In this document: positions 17,832 to 26,861 of the stretch, one piece after another
How positions within the stretch are numbered: position 1 is the first letter of the stretch
How the letters are laid out: every line of letters starts with the position of its first letter
Origin: Bradyrhizobium erythrophlei
GTDB lineage: Bacteria > Pseudomonadota > Alphaproteobacteria > Rhizobiales > Xanthobacteraceae
NCBI GenBank assembly: GCA_900129675.1
Contig: FSRD01000001.1
Coordinates: forward strand, 361,501 to 425,500
Length of the DNA stretch: 64,000 nt
Reading direction: 5' to 3'
Translations under genes and position numbers: made by a program
The notes under the pieces: generated by a model
What the model was told of the DNA's origin: nothing
Database searches by the model: none
What the model saw: the letters and a program-made list of their open reading frames with translations, nothing else

Positions 17832-19514
17832 ATGGAGCGAATCTGGCTCAAGCAATACCCGGCCGGCGTGCCCGCCGACATCGACGTCACCCAGTATTCA
17901 TCGCTGGTTGAGCTACTCGAAGAAAGCTTTGCGAAGTTTTCCGATCGCAAAGCCTTCATCTGCATGGACAAGTCGATCAGCTACCGCGACCTCGACGAGA
18001 TGTCGCAGGCGCTCGCCGCCTATCTGCAGAGCAGGGGCCTGCAGAAGGGCGCCCGCGTCGCGCTGATGATGCCGAACGTGCTGCAATATCCGGTGTCGAC
18101 CGCCGCCGTGCTGCGCGCCGGCTATGCGGTGGTGAACGTCAACCCGCTCTACACCCCGCGCGAACTCGAACATCAGCTGAAGGATTCCGGCGCCGAAGCG
18201 ATCGTGGTGCTGGAGAATTTCGCCACCACCGTGCAGCAGGTGATCGCCAGGACCGCGGTCAAGCATGTGATCGTCGGCAGCATGGGCGACCTGCTCGGCT
18301 TCAAGGGCGTGATCGTCAATCTGGTGCTCCGCCGCGTCAAGAAGATGGTGCCGAATTATTCGATCCCGGGCGCCGTCACCTTCAACGATGCGATTGCCGC
18401 CGGCCGCGGCATGAAGTTCACCAAACCGGCGATCGGGCGCGAAGACGTCGCCTTCCTGCAATATACCGGCGGCACCACAGGCGTTTCCAAGGGCGCGACG
18501 CTGGTCCACCGCAACATCCTCGCCAACGTGCTGCAGAACGACGCCTGGCTGCAGCCGGCGCTGAAGAAGCCGCCGCATGTCGAGCAGCTCTTCATCGTCT
18601 GCGCGCTGCCGCTCTATCATATCTTCGCGCTGACCGCGTGCTTCCTGCTGGCGATGCGGGCGGGCGGCGTCAATCTCCTGATTCCCAACCCGCGCGACAT
18701 GGCGGGCTTCATCAAGGAGCTGTCGAAATATCAGGTCAGCAGCTTCCCGGCCGTGAATACGCTCTACAACGGCCTGTTGAACTCGCCGGGCTTCGACAGG
18801 CTCGACTTCTCCAAGCTGAAGACCTCGTTCGGCGGCGGCATGGCAACGCAAAAGCCGGTCGCAGACAAATGGCTGAAGGTGACCGGCTGCCCACTGTCGG
18901 AAGGCTACGGCCTGTCGGAGACCTCGCCGACGCTGACCTGCAATCCCGCCGACACCGACAAGTTCTCCGGCACGATCGGCCTCCCCGTGCCCTCGACCTA
19001 CCTCTCGATCCGCGACGATGAGGGCAACGAAGTGCCGCTCGGCCAGCCCGGCGAAATCTGCGCCAAGGGTCCGCAGGTGATGGCCGGCTACTGGAACAGG
19101 CCGGACGAGACCGCGCGGGTGATGACCGCGGACGGATTTTTCCGCACCGGCGATATCGGCGTGATGGATGAGCACGGCTACACCAGGATCGTGGACCGCA
19201 AGAAGGACATGATCCTGGTCTCCGGCTTCAACGTCTATCCGAACGAAATCGAGGAAGTGATCGCGAGCCATCCGGGCGTGCTGGAATGCGCCGTGATCGG
19301 CGTCCAGGACGCCAAGTCGGGCGAGGCAGTGAAAGCCTTCATCGTCAAGAAGGACCCCAATTTGACCGCCGAGGAGGTGATCAAGTTCTGCGCCACGCAG
19401 CTGACAGCCTACAAGGTCCCCAAGCAGATCGAGTTCAGGACCGACCTGCCCAAGACCAATGTCGGCAAGATCCTGCGCCGCGAACTGCGCGACGAGAAGA
19501 AGGCCGCGGCCTGA
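17832..19514 (+). CDS. fadD: Long-chain fatty acid-CoA ligase
   Basis: A protein of 560 residues close to FadD. It activates long-chain fatty acids to acyl-CoA at the inner membrane for beta-oxidation or lipid turnover. The N-terminus MERIWLKQYPAGVPADID is characteristic of FadD. The P-loop is LQYTGGTTGVSKGA, followed by EGYGLSETSPTLTCNP, FRTGDIGVMDEHGYTRIVDR and KKDMILVSGFNVYPNEIE. The catalytic lysine lies in KTNVGKILRREL. The start is preceded by GAGGGGAAATACC. The DUF924 gene follows after 22 bp, so they may be cotranscribed. Confidence 0.93.
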   Translation: MERIWLKQYPAGVPADIDVTQYSSLVELLEESFAKFSDRKAFICMDKSISYRDLDEMSQALAAYLQSRGLQKGARVALMMPNVLQYPVSTAAVLRAGYAVVNVNPLYTPRELEHQLKDSGAEAIVVLENFATTVQQVIARTAVKHVIVGSMGDLLGFKGVIVNLVLRRVKKMVPNYSIPGAVTFNDAIAAGRGMKFTKPAIGREDVAFLQYTGGTTGVSKGATLVHRNILANVLQNDAWLQPALKKPPHVEQLFIVCALPLYHIFALTACFLLAMRAGGVNLLIPNPRDMAGFIKELSKYQVSSFPAVNTLYNGLLNSPGFDRLDFSKLKTSFGGGMATQKPVADKWLKVTGCPLSEGYGLSETSPTLTCNPADTDKFSGTIGLPVPSTYLSIRDDEGNEVPLGQPGEICAKGPQVMAGYWNRPDETARVMTADGFFRTGDIGVMDEHGYTRIVDRKKDMILVSGFNVYPNEIEEVIASHPGVLECAVIGVQDAKSGEAVKAFIVKKDPNLTAEEVIKFCATQLTAYKVPKQIEFRTDLPKTNVGKILRRELRDEKKAAA

Positions 19515-19536
19515 GGGGGCAAGTGGACGCCTGTCC

Positions 19537-20088
19537 ATGCCTGAAACTCAGGTCACGCCGGCGGACATTTTGGCCTTCTGGCGTGACGCCGGCCCTGACC
19601 GCTGGTACACGCCCGACGAAGCGTTCGACGCGGAGGTGCGCCGGCGCTTTCTCGACCTGTGGCGGAAAGCGACAGCCGGCGAATTGGCGTCATGGGAAAC
19701 GAGCGGTGACGGCGCGCTGGCGCTCGTCCTCGTGCTCGACCAGTTTCCTCGCAACATGTTCCGCGGCGACGCCCAGACCTACGCCAGCGACGCGCTGGCG
19801 CGTGAAGTGGCAAACCGGGCCATCGAGAGTGGCGTGGACGCGCGGATCGACCCCGCTTTGCGTGAATTCCTCTATCTGCCCTTCATGCATTCGGAGCATC
19901 TGCCCGACCAGTTGCGCTGCATCGAACTATCGCGAAAGGCAGGCCACACTAAAGGCCTGAAGTGGGCCGAGCACCACGCCGATATCATACGGCGGTTCGG
20001 ACGCTTCCCTCATCGCAACCGCATCCTGGGGCGCACGACCACGCTCGACGAGCAGGCCTTTCTCGAGGAAAGCGGCTTTTCCGACTGA
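19537..20088 (+). CDS. DUF924 family protein
   Basis: A protein of 183 residues. The family pattern is clear: ILAFWRDAGPDRWYTPDEAFD at the N-terminus, ALALVLVLDQFPRNMFRGDAQ, a later FLYLPFMHSEHLPDQLRC, and HHADIIRRFGRFPHRNRILGR. The fold is an all-helical TPR-like bundle and biochemical function is not established. The start MPETQVTPADILAFW is chosen since the family begins with this segment; longer in-frame starts lie inside fadD. Confidence 0.85.
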   Translation: MPETQVTPADILAFWRDAGPDRWYTPDEAFDAEVRRRFLDLWRKATAGELASWETSGDGALALVLVLDQFPRNMFRGDAQTYASDALAREVANRAIESGVDARIDPALREFLYLPFMHSEHLPDQLRCIELSRKAGHTKGLKWAEHHADIIRRFGRFPHRNRILGRTTTLDEQAFLEESGFSD

Positions 20089-20196
20089 TGACGGAAGCGT
20101 GAACGGCCGCCACCGTTGCCGTTTCGCGCCTGGCGAATATTGTGCCGGCCGCCTGCCCGGTCTAAGAAGCATCCGCTCATTGAGGGAGAATTGACG

Positions 20197-20682
20197 ATGA
20201 CGATCCAAGTTGGCGATAAGCTGCCGGAAGCCAAGTTTCGCGTGATGACGGCGGAAGGTCCGCAGGTCAAAACCACCGACGATATTTTCAAGGGCAAGAA
20301 GGTGGCGCTGTTCGCCGTGCCCGGCGCCTATACCGGCACCTGCCACAAGATGCATCTGCCCAGCATCTTCCTCAACGCCTATGCGATCAAGGACAAGGGT
20401 GTGAACACGATCGCGATCGTCTCGGTCAACGACGCCTTCGTCATGAACGCCTGGAAGCGCGACACCGACCAGCGCGACGAGGCGGTGTTCCTCGCCGACG
20501 GCAACGCCGATTTCACCAAGGCGATCGGCATGGAGCTCGACGCTTCCGGCAATGGCCTCGGCATCCGCTCGCACCGTTACTCGATGCTGGTGGAAGACGG
20601 CGTGGTCAAGAAGCTCAACCGCGAGCCCGCTCCCGGCAAGGTCGAGGTTTCCGGCGGCGATACGCTGCTGGGGCAGCTGTAA
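20197..20682 (+). CDS. Peroxiredoxin, Prx5/type II
   Basis: A protein of 161 residues of the glutathione/thioredoxin-dependent Prx5 class, reducing peroxides in the cytoplasm. The peroxidatic motif is PGAYTGTCHKMHLPSI; the threonine three residues before the cysteine and the cysteine itself are present, but the usual Pro of PTC is Gly here. FVMNAWKRDTDQRDEAVFLADGNADF and GIRSHRYSMLVEDGVVKKLN are typical. The start MTIQVGDKLPEAKF follows TTGAGGGAGAATTGACG. A palindromic repeat follows it. Confidence 0.92.
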   Translation: MTIQVGDKLPEAKFRVMTAEGPQVKTTDDIFKGKKVALFAVPGAYTGTCHKMHLPSIFLNAYAIKDKGVNTIAIVSVNDAFVMNAWKRDTDQRDEAVFLADGNADFTKAIGMELDASGNGLGIRSHRYSMLVEDGVVKKLNREPAPGKVEVSGGDTLLGQL

Positions 20683-20731
20683 GTCGATCGCGCGCGGCGC
20701 TCGCGCCAACCACAAGTCGTCGCCCGGCTTT

Positions 20732-20870
20732 GCTTCCCTTCTCCCCTTGTGGGAGAAGGTGGCGCGCGCAGCGCGCCGGATGAGGGGTCTCTATCCGCGG
20801 AGAGAACCCCTCACCCGTCCACGATACTTCGTATCGTGGCCACCCTCTCCCACAAGGGGAGAGGGGAAGC
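20732..20870. repeat. Palindromic intergenic repeat (ctccccttgtgggagaagg type), copy A
   Basis: CTCCCCTTGTGGGAGAAGGT on the left is mirrored by CCACCCTCTCCCACAAGGGG on the right. Internal hairpins GCGCGCGCAGCGCGC and ACGATACTTCGTATCGT lie between them. Copy B is at 24802-24941 and a truncated copy C at 40963-40990. Confidence 0.85.
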
Positions 20871-20890
20871 GAGCCGCTTCGCTCCTCCAC

Positions 20891-21343
20891 CTACGCCTTC
20901 AACCGCGCCATCGCGACGCCCTCGCGCGCGAGCTGGTCGGCGCGCTCGTTTTCCTCGTGGCCGGCGTGGCCCTTGATCCAGTGCCAGTGCACCTGATGCG
21001 GTTTCAGCGCGGCGTCGAGCCGCTGCCACAAATCGACATTCTTGACCGGCTTCTTGTCCGCGGTGCGCCAGCCGTTCTTCTTCCAGCCATGGATCCAGCC
21101 GGTGATGCCCTGGCGGACATACTGGCTGTCGGTGGTGAGGTCGACCACGCAGGGTTTCTTCAGCGCTTCCAGCGCCGAGATCGCCGCCATCAATTCCATG
21201 CGGTTGTTGGTGGTGTGCGCCTCGCCGCCCTTCAATTCCTTCTCGGTATCGCCGAATTTCAGGATCGCGCCCCAGCCGCCGGGGCCGGGATTGCCCGAGC
21301 AGGCGCCGTCGGTGAAAACCGTCACCCGGGGCAATTCGCTCAC
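20891..21343 (-). CDS. rnhA: Ribonuclease HI
   Basis: A protein of 150 residues. It cleaves the RNA strand of RNA-DNA hybrids, for example R-loops and primers. The catalytic acidic set is in [40 protein letters not shown] and [11 protein letters not shown], with the catalytic-loop His in KGHAGHEE. The GTG start at 21343 overlaps the thrB stop as GTGA, a coupled start, and yields the family-typical N-terminus (M)[12 protein letters not shown]. The ATG at 21352 would add three residues. It is the last gene of ispH-thrB-rnhA. Confidence 0.94.
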   Translation of the reverse strand: MSELPRVTVFTDGACSGNPGPGGWGAILKFGDTEKELKGGEAHTTNNRMELMAAISALEALKKPCVVDLTTDSQYVRQGITGWIHGWKKNGWRTADKKPVKNVDLWQRLDAALKPHQVHWHWIKGHAGHEENERADQLAREGVAMARLKA

Positions 21344-22320
21344 GCCGCGCATCCCGGCTGCGTCACGCCGTAATCGCGCAGGCTGGAGACGCTTTGCTGG
21401 AAGCGCAACTTGCGGACATATTCGAGCGGGTCTTTCGGCTTCACCAGCGCGCCCGGCGGCACGTCGAGGAAATCGACCAGCCGCGTGAGCAAAAAGCGCA
21501 GCGCGGCCCCGCGCGCCAGGAGCGGCAGCGCGTCCTGCTCGGCATCCGACAGTTTGCGCTCGCGTCCATAGGCGTTGAGCAGCGCGCGGGCCTTGGTGAC
21601 GTTGAAGGAATGATCCGGCTCGAAGCACCAGGCGTTGAGGCAGATCGCAATGTCGTAGGCCAAAATATCGTTGCAGGAAAACGGAAAATCGATCAGGCCC
21701 GACAATTTGTCGCCGAGGAAGAAGACGTTGTCGGGAAACAGATCGGCATGGATGACGCCGACCGGAAGGCTAGCAGGCCAGCGCGCTTCCAGGTGATCGA
21801 GTTCGCGGCCGATGAAATCGCGCAGGCCCGCCTGCACGCTGTCGGCGCGCGGTGCGGCCAGATCGAACAGCGGCCGCCAGCCTTCGACCGACAGCGGATT
21901 TTTCCGGAACAGCGGAAAGTCGCGGCCGGCGAGATGCATTTTTGCGAGCGCGTCGCCGACCCCGCCGCAATGCGCCGCATTGGGCCGCCGCGGCCACATG
22001 CCTTCGAGGAAATTGATGATGGCCGCCGGCCGGTCCGCCAGCGTCGAATAGACTTCGCCCTTGCGGTTCCTGGCCGGCTGCGGACAGCGCACGCCGCGCT
22101 CGGCCAGATGCGCCATCAACGAAAGAAAGTACGGCAGATCACCGGCCGCCACACGCTTTTCATAGAGCGTGAGGATGTAGGCGCCTTTGCTGGTGTGCAT
22201 CAGAAAATTGGAATTCTCGACGCCTTCGGCGATGCCCTTGTAGGACAGCAATTCGCCGATGTCGTAGCCCTTGAGGAATTCCGCGAGTTCTTCGGCGGCA
22301 ACGTCCGTGTACACCGCCAT
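21340..22320 (-). CDS. thrB: Homoserine kinase (aminoglycoside-phosphotransferase-like type)
   Basis: A protein of 326 residues. It phosphorylates homoserine on the threonine pathway. It belongs to the ThrB family related to choline/aminoglycoside kinases, not the GHMP type. The N-terminus [20 protein letters not shown] is characteristic. The catalytic loop [14 protein letters not shown] carries the H-x-D-x4-N motif, and GLIDFPFSC carries the metal Asp. It lies 11 bp after ispH and overlaps rnhA by 4 bp, giving a tight three-gene operon found in many alphaproteobacteria. Confidence 0.94.
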   Translation of the reverse strand: MAVYTDVAAEELAEFLKGYDIGELLSYKGIAEGVENSNFLMHTSKGAYILTLYEKRVAAGDLPYFLSLMAHLAERGVRCPQPARNRKGEVYSTLADRPAAIINFLEGMWPRRPNAAHCGGVGDALAKMHLAGRDFPLFRKNPLSVEGWRPLFDLAAPRADSVQAGLRDFIGRELDHLEARWPASLPVGVIHADLFPDNVFFLGDKLSGLIDFPFSCNDILAYDIAICLNAWCFEPDHSFNVTKARALLNAYGRERKLSDAEQDALPLLARGAALRFLLTRLVDFLDVPPGALVKPKDPLEYVRKLRFQQSVSSLRDYGVTQPGCAA

Positions 22321-22331
22321 GGGGACGCACC

Positions 22332-23294
22332 TTACGCCGCGTCGGGTCGCAATGAACGCGGCAGCGGGAAGAATTCATTCTCTTCGGCGGCCGACACCGT
22401 CTCCACGTGCAACTCGTAGCGCTCGGCGAACGCGCCCATGATCTCCTCGACGATCACTTCCGGCGCCGAGGCGCCCGCGGTGATGCCGAGGCTCCTGATG
22501 CCCTCGAAGCGCGGCCAGTCGAGATCGCTGGCGCGCTGCGCCAGCACGGCGATGGGACAGCCCTCGCGTTCGGCGACTTCGCGCAGGCGCTGCGAATTCG
22601 ACGAGTTCGGCGCGCCGACCACGATCAGCGCATCGACCACCGGCGCCACCTTCTTCACCGCGAGCTGGCGGTTGGTGGTGGCGTAGCAGATGTCTTCCTT
22701 GTGCGGTCCGGAGATGTTCGGAAACCGCTCCTTCAGCATCGCGACGATCTCGGCGGTGTCGTCGATCGACAGCGTCGTCTGGGTCACGAAAGCGAGGTTG
22801 TCGGGATCCCTCGGCGTAAAGGTTTTTGCGTCTTCCGCGGTCTCGATCAGCGTCACCGCGCCCTGCGGCAATTGCCCGAGCGTGCCGACCACTTCCGGAT
22901 GGTGGGAATGCCCGATCAGCAGGATTTCGCGGCCGCGCTTGAAATGGATCGCGGCCTCGCGGTGCACCTTGGTGACCAGCGGGCAGGTCGCGTCCAGCGA
23001 AAAGAAATTGCGGGCGCGGGCGTCAGCCGGGACCGATTTCGGCACCCCGTGGGCCGAAAACACCACCGGCGCGTTGGTGTTGTCGGGGATTTCGGCCAGT
23101 TCCTCGACGAAAATCGCGCCCTTGGTCTTCAGGCTGTCGACCACGTAGCGGTTATGCACGATCTCGTGGCGGACATAGACCGGGGCGCCATAGATGGTCA
23201 GCGCCCGTTCCACGGTGTCGATGGCCCGGACCACGCCGGCGCAGAAGCCCCGGGGGGAACAAAGCACGATTCTGAGGTCTGGTTTGGCTGGCAT
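22332..23294 (-). CDS. ispH: 4-hydroxy-3-methylbut-2-enyl diphosphate reductase
   Basis: A protein of 320 residues. It catalyses the last step of the MEP isoprenoid pathway, reducing HMBPP to IPP and DMAPP with a [4Fe-4S] cluster. The three cluster cysteines lie in [24 protein letters not shown] and [12 protein letters not shown]. Substrate-binding [17 protein letters not shown] and the late [13 protein letters not shown] are intact. The start [18 protein letters not shown] is chosen because the upstream extension is not conserved-looking. It is the first gene of ispH-thrB-rnhA. Confidence 0.96.
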   Translation of the reverse strand: MPAKPDLRIVLCSPRGFCAGVVRAIDTVERALTIYGAPVYVRHEIVHNRYVVDSLKTKGAIFVEELAEIPDNTNAPVVFSAHGVPKSVPADARARNFFSLDATCPLVTKVHREAAIHFKRGREILLIGHSHHPEVVGTLGQLPQGAVTLIETAEDAKTFTPRDPDNLAFVTQTTLSIDDTAEIVAMLKERFPNISGPHKEDICYATTNRQLAVKKVAPVVDALIVVGAPNSSNSQRLREVAEREGCPIAVLAQRASDLDWPRFEGIRSLGITAGASAPEVIVEEIMGAFAERYELHVETVSAAEENEFFPLPRSLRPDAA

Positions 23295-23514
23295 AGGGGC
23301 TATCTCGGGGACCGAATCACCCCTCGCCGGCGGGCGGGGAACGGCCAATTCGCATAAGGACTTGGGGCTGCTTTAGGGCACTGTCAAGGCACTTTTGCTG
23401 GGCCATTGCGCCAATCCCCCCTCCGGGCTTATATAGGGGCTCAATTCCCGTCATCGCTGATGACCACTGACTTCGCCTCCGAAAGAGGTGGGCGGAGCAC
23501 AAAGGAGATTTGCC

Positions 23515-24207
23515 ATGAGCAATGCACCGCTGATGCCCAAGGCGACGGCCGTGTGGCTGGTTGATAATACCGCGCTGACCTTCGACCAGGTGGCCGATTT
23601 CACCAAAATGCATCCATTGGAGGTCCGCGCCATCGCCGACGGCGACGCCGCCCAAGGCATCAAGGGCATGGACCCGATTTCGACCGGGCAATTGACCCGC
23701 GACGAGATCGAAAAGGGCGAGAGGGACCCGAACTACCGCCTCAAGCTCGGCGAGAGCAAGGTGGCGCTGCCGCCGGCCGCCAAGAAGAAGGGCCCGCGCT
23801 ACACCCCGGTGTCGCGCCGCCACGAGCGGCCGAGCGCGATCCTGTGGCTGGTGCGAAACCACCCCGAATTGAAGGACGCGCAGATCATGCGCCTGGTCGG
23901 CACCACCAAGACCACGATCGCCAGCGTCCGCGACCGCACCCACTGGAACGCTTCGACGCTGACCCCGATGGACCCGGTGACGCTCGGCCTGTGCTCGCAG
24001 ATCGAACTCGATTTCGAGGTGCAGCGCGCCGCCAAGGAAAAGCCGGTCCCCGCAGCCTATGGAGGCGCCACTCTGCTGCCGGCCTCCGAGACCACCAAGA
24101 AGGAGCCGGAATACGAGCCGACCGAAAAGCAGCGCGACGACCTCAACGTCGACGCCGTGTTCGCCAAGCTGAAGACCATTGGCGGCAAGAAGCAGGACGA
24201 CGAATAA
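23515..24207 (+). CDS. trcR: Cell-cycle transcriptional regulator TrcR (DUF1013)
   Basis: A protein of 230 residues beginning MSNAPLMPKATAVWLVDNTA. The AAAGGAG site 7 bp upstream fixes the start. It is the alphaproteobacterial DUF1013/TrcR family. Two HTH-like halves are visible: LTFDQVADFTKMHPLEVRAI and PELKDAQIMRLVGTTKTTI. The central KGPRYTPVSRRHERPSAILW is a family hallmark. Known relatives are cell-cycle-linked transcription regulators. It diverges from ispH and has its own intrinsic terminator at 24239. The C-terminal 40 residues are charged and probably flexible. Confidence 0.9.
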   Translation: MSNAPLMPKATAVWLVDNTALTFDQVADFTKMHPLEVRAIADGDAAQGIKGMDPISTGQLTRDEIEKGERDPNYRLKLGESKVALPPAAKKKGPRYTPVSRRHERPSAILWLVRNHPELKDAQIMRLVGTTKTTIASVRDRTHWNASTLTPMDPVTLGLCSQIELDFEVQRAAKEKPVPAAYGGATLLPASETTKKEPEYEPTEKQRDDLNVDAVFAKLKTIGGKKQDDE

Positions 24208-24238
24208 GGTATTTCGCGTTCCCGTTGAGAGATTTTCG

Positions 24239-24273
24239 AACGCGGCGGGGCAACCTGCCGCGTTTTTGTTTTG
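24239..24273 (+). terminator. Intrinsic terminator of trcR
   Basis: AACGCGGC pairs with GCCGCGTT, extended by a G-U and two G-C pairs, around a tetraloop GCAA. It is followed by TTTTTGTTTT and lies 32 bp after the trcR stop. Confidence 0.85.
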
Positions 24274-24463
24274 GGGCGGCGACGAGGCGCTTGCGGTGCG
24301 CCTGCCAAGGATTTTAATCCGCAAAACGACTGGTCGGAACGGCGAATGCTTCCCGGGACCGTCCTCCCGGAAGCTCTATTACGGATGGCGCATTTGTGCC
24401 GCGACCGCAACCGGAGTAGCTTTTCCGCGTATTTTGAGAAGCCCTTTGCGACAAGAGGCCTTT

Positions 24464-24760
24464 GTGCGCACGGTTCTGATTGTTCTGGGGATTTGGCTGC
24501 TGTTAAATGTGCTGTTCGTGGTGGTGATGACACCTCCGCGCCGGCCGCGAAAATACGATGGGCCTCGCTCTTCCGATGCCAACCTCGCGCCCGCAGCGAT
24601 CGACCAGGAAGCGCATCGCCACGATGCCGAGGAAAAAACCTCGCTGAGCTTCATTATCATTTCGGTGGCGATGGGCGCCTTCTTCGTGCTGGCCGCACCG
24701 ATCTCCGAGGCCGTCGACGCGCTCAAGGGCGCTTTCAGGAAGAAGCCGCCTACCGAGTGA
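24464..24760 (+). CDS. Small two-TM membrane protein of unknown function
   Basis: A GTG start at 24464 preceded by AAGAGG gives 98 residues. VRTVLIVLGIWLLLNVLFVVVM is TM1. A charged linker with RPRKYDG and a His/Asp/Glu-rich stretch follows. SFIIISVAMGAFFVLAAPI is TM2, and the protein ends KGAFRKKPPTE. The open frame extends much further upstream, but that part reads through the trcR terminator region and lacks protein-like composition. Function is unknown. Confidence 0.6.
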   Translation: MRTVLIVLGIWLLLNVLFVVVMTPPRRPRKYDGPRSSDANLAPAAIDQEAHRHDAEEKTSLSFIIISVAMGAFFVLAAPISEAVDALKGAFRKKPPTE

Positions 24761-24801
24761 CGGGCTGGCTCACGCGTTCTGGTGAGAAGATTGTGAAGCG
24801 C

Positions 24802-24941
24802 CTTCTTCCTTCTCCCCTTGTGGGAGAAGGTGGCGTGGACGCAGTCCACGCCGGATGAGGGTCTCTATCCGCGGAGGCAGACCCCTCACCCCCGAGATGC
24901 TTCGCATCTCGCCACCCTCTCCCACAAGGGAAGAGGGCAAG
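24802..24941. repeat. Palindromic intergenic repeat (ctccccttgtgggagaagg type), copy B
   Basis: The outer arms TCTCCCCTTGTGGGAGAAGG and CCACCCTCTCCCACAAGGG are the same as in copy A. The internal hairpins differ: GCGTGGACGCAGTCCACGC and CGAGATGCTTCGCATCTCG. The inner stems are therefore exchanged while the outer arms are conserved, as in mosaic repeats. Confidence 0.85.
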
Positions 24942-24953
24942 ACGGAGCCTTCT

Positions 24954-25160
24954 CTAGCCGAGTTCGATCTCGCCTGAAATTTCGTGACTGAGACTGACGC
25001 CGCCGATGGTCAGCACCATTTTGGCCGGCAGTTTCTCATGGCCCTTCAGGCTACCGTTCGCGACAGCGTCGCGGACAGCCTTTTCGATTTCACGCTGCGA
25101 GGTGATGCCGACCTTCTTGAGGAAGCCGCGCAGGCTGGTGTTGAAAACGTCCTCGTTCAT
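24954..25160 (-). CDS. DUF6494-type small protein
   Basis: A protein of 68 residues starting MNEDVFNTSLRGFLKKVGIT, preceded by GGGGAGGGAATC. The pattern GITSQREIEKAVRDAVANG then KLPAKMVLTIGGVSLSHEIS is that of a small conserved bacterial family catalogued as DUF6494. An N-terminal helical part and a C-terminal beta hairpin are likely. Function is unknown. It is followed by a small lipoprotein gene upstream on the same strand. Confidence 0.7.
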   Translation of the reverse strand: MNEDVFNTSLRGFLKKVGITSQREIEKAVRDAVANGSLKGHEKLPAKMVLTIGGVSLSHEISGEIELG

Positions 25161-25176
25161 GATTCCCTCCCCGCTG

Positions 25177-25446
25177 TTATGGCCGGTCCGGATGATTCAA
25201 CATGTATTCGCCGAGGTCGCGCTGGCGGCGGTCGGCGCGGGCGTTGGCGTTGTTGCGCTGGACGTCGCGGTCCTTGCGGCAGGCGATGTATTCCGACGAA
25301 CCGACCGCGACATTGTTGGCGCGGCAGAAGGCGTCGTCGTCATCGCCGCCCGCAATGGTCATGGTCGGCTGCCCCCGCTCGAGGCAGCCCGCGAGCAGCG
25401 GGGCGATGAGCAAGAGCGCGATGTGGAGCCGCATGGAGTTAGGCAT
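25177..25446 (-). CDS. Small lipoprotein
   Basis: The signal MRLHIALLLIAPLLAGC has a lipobox LLAGC, so the mature protein of ~69 residues is lipid-anchored. The Met at 25434 opens the signal directly; 25446 gives four more residues. Two further cysteines (AFCRANNVAVG and YIACRKDRD) could form a disulfide. The C-terminal half is Arg/Asp/Asn-rich. No family is recognised. It lies 16 bp upstream of the DUF6494 gene, so they are probably cotranscribed. Confidence 0.65.
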   Translation of the reverse strand: MPNSMRLHIALLLIAPLLAGCLERGQPTMTIAGGDDDDAFCRANNVAVGSSEYIACRKDRDVQRNNANARADRRQRDLGEYMLNHPDRP

Positions 25447-25469
25447 GGCCTGGTCCGTCTTTGTTCCAT

Positions 25470-25556
25470 TTTCGTCATTGCCCGGGGGCCTGTCCCCGAC
25501 TTGATCGGGCTTGACCCGGCAATCCATCGAAATAAAGGCATTGCCGGATGGTAGAG
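25470..25556. repeat. Partial palindromic intergenic repeat
   Basis: CGTCATTGCCCGGGGGCCTG, then CTTGATCGGGCTTGACCCGG and CAATCCATCG, and finally GCATTGCCGGATGG. This is related to the 3862-3967 element. It lies immediately left of the repeat split by the IS110 element. Confidence 0.5.
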
Positions 25557-25575
25557 GTGGAATATAGGCCTCCCA

Positions 25576-25605
25576 CCGTCATTGCGAGGAGCGTTAGCGA
25601 CGAAG
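25576..25605. repeat. Left half of a palindromic repeat split by the IS110 element
   Basis: CCGTCATTGCGAGGAGCG continuing to GCGACGAAG is the inverted counterpart of GATTGCTTCGCTTCGCTCGC and AATGACGG at 27409-27436. Rejoining 25605 to 27379 recreates one continuous hairpin repeat. Confidence 0.75.
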
Positions 25606-25679
25606 ATTCCATGGGGGTGGATAGCGGCCAGGTCTGAAGCCAGACTGAGGTTGCTGATCCTCTCAACCTGGAGACGACG

Positions 25680-26861
25680 ATGTTGCTCGATCATCCTTCC
25701 GACGGACTGACCGCTATCCGCACTTATATTGGCGCAATTTTTGTGTCGCTGGAACTGAGCCGTTCGACGTGGCTTGTGACGTCGCTGTCGCCGGGCAAAG
25801 GCGAAAAGATGTCCAAGCACAGCGTCGCGGCTGGCAATATGGCCGAGCTTTTGACGCTGTTTGCGGAGCTCAAGCGCAAGACGGAGGTCCGGACCGGCCA
25901 AAGCTATCCGATCATCACGATCCAGGAGGCGGGGCTGGACGGGTTCTGGCTGCACCGTGTTCTGCAACAGGAGGGGATCGAGAGCCACGTGGTCGATCCC
26001 GCCTCGATTGCGACACCGCGCCGGCGACGACGGGCCAAGACGGACCGGCTCGATGGCGAGACGCTGCTGCGGGCGCTTCTGGCCTACAAGCGCGGCGAGC
26101 CACGGGTCTGCGCGATGGTGGTTGCGCCCTCGCCCGAGGAGGAGGACCGCCGCAGGCTTTGTCGCGAGTGCCAGGCATTGATCGCCGAGCGGATCACCCA
26201 TGTGAACCGGATCAAGGGGCTTCTGTTCTCGCAAGGGATATCCGACTATGCGCCCTTGCGGCGGGATCGGCGGTCGCGGCTTGAGACGTTGCGCACCGGA
26301 GACGGGCGAGAGCTGCCGTCGCATTTGAGGGCGCAGATCGGCCGCGAACTCGATCGGATCGAACTGCTTCTGGAACAGATCAAGGCGGTCGAGGCCGAGC
26401 GGGATGGTCTGCTGGCCGCAGCCAGGAAGCCTGCAGAGAAGCCTGCAGACGAGAAGGCCGCACTGGATCCAGTAGCGATGCTGCTGGCTTTGAAAGGGCT
26501 CGGCGCCAACTTTGCGGCCGTGCTCTGGTCGGAGGCGTTCTACCGGCAGTTCTCCAACCGCCGCCAGGTCGCCGCCTATGCGGGCCTTGCGGCGACGCCC
26601 TGGCAAAGCGGGGGCATCCGGCACAAGCAGGGCGTGTCGAAGGCCGGCAATCCAAGGCTGCGGACCACGATGATCCAGCTCGCCTGGCTGTGGGTACGTC
26701 ACCAGCCGCAGTCGGCCCTGACACGCTGGTTCAAAGAGCGAAGCCAGCAAGGCCGCAAGCGCGCGATCGTGGCGCTGCCGCGCAAGCTTCTTGTGGCCTT
26801 GTGGAAGTATGTCACCCAAGGCGTCGTCATCGAGGGGGCCGTGATGAAGCCCGCCGCCTGA
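25680..26861 (+). CDS. IS110-family transposase (DEDD RuvC-like plus Transposase_20)
   Basis: A protein of 393 residues. The N-terminal RuvC-like DEDD domain is visible as IFVSLELSRSTW (the first acidic residue is Glu, where many family members have Asp), ITIQEAGLDGFWLHRVL and AKTDRLDGETLLRALLAY. The C-terminal Transposase_20 domain has LLALKGLGANFAAVLWSEAF, AAYAGLAATPWQSG and the serine-bearing GVSKAGNPRLRTTMIQLAW. The gene looks intact. Family members are RNA-guided (bridge/seeker RNA) recombinases. In-frame Met codons further in exist, but the long N-terminus is shared with known relatives. Nothing indicates a frameshift. Confidence 0.92.
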   Translation: MLLDHPSDGLTAIRTYIGAIFVSLELSRSTWLVTSLSPGKGEKMSKHSVAAGNMAELLTLFAELKRKTEVRTGQSYPIITIQEAGLDGFWLHRVLQQEGIESHVVDPASIATPRRRRRAKTDRLDGETLLRALLAYKRGEPRVCAMVVAPSPEEEDRRRLCRECQALIAERITHVNRIKGLLFSQGISDYAPLRRDRRSRLETLRTGDGRELPSHLRAQIGRELDRIELLLEQIKAVEAERDGLLAAARKPAEKPADEKAALDPVAMLLALKGLGANFAAVLWSEAFYRQFSNRRQVAAYAGLAATPWQSGGIRHKQGVSKAGNPRLRTTMIQLAWLWVRHQPQSALTRWFKERSQQGRKRAIVALPRKLLVALWKYVTQGVVIEGAVMKPAA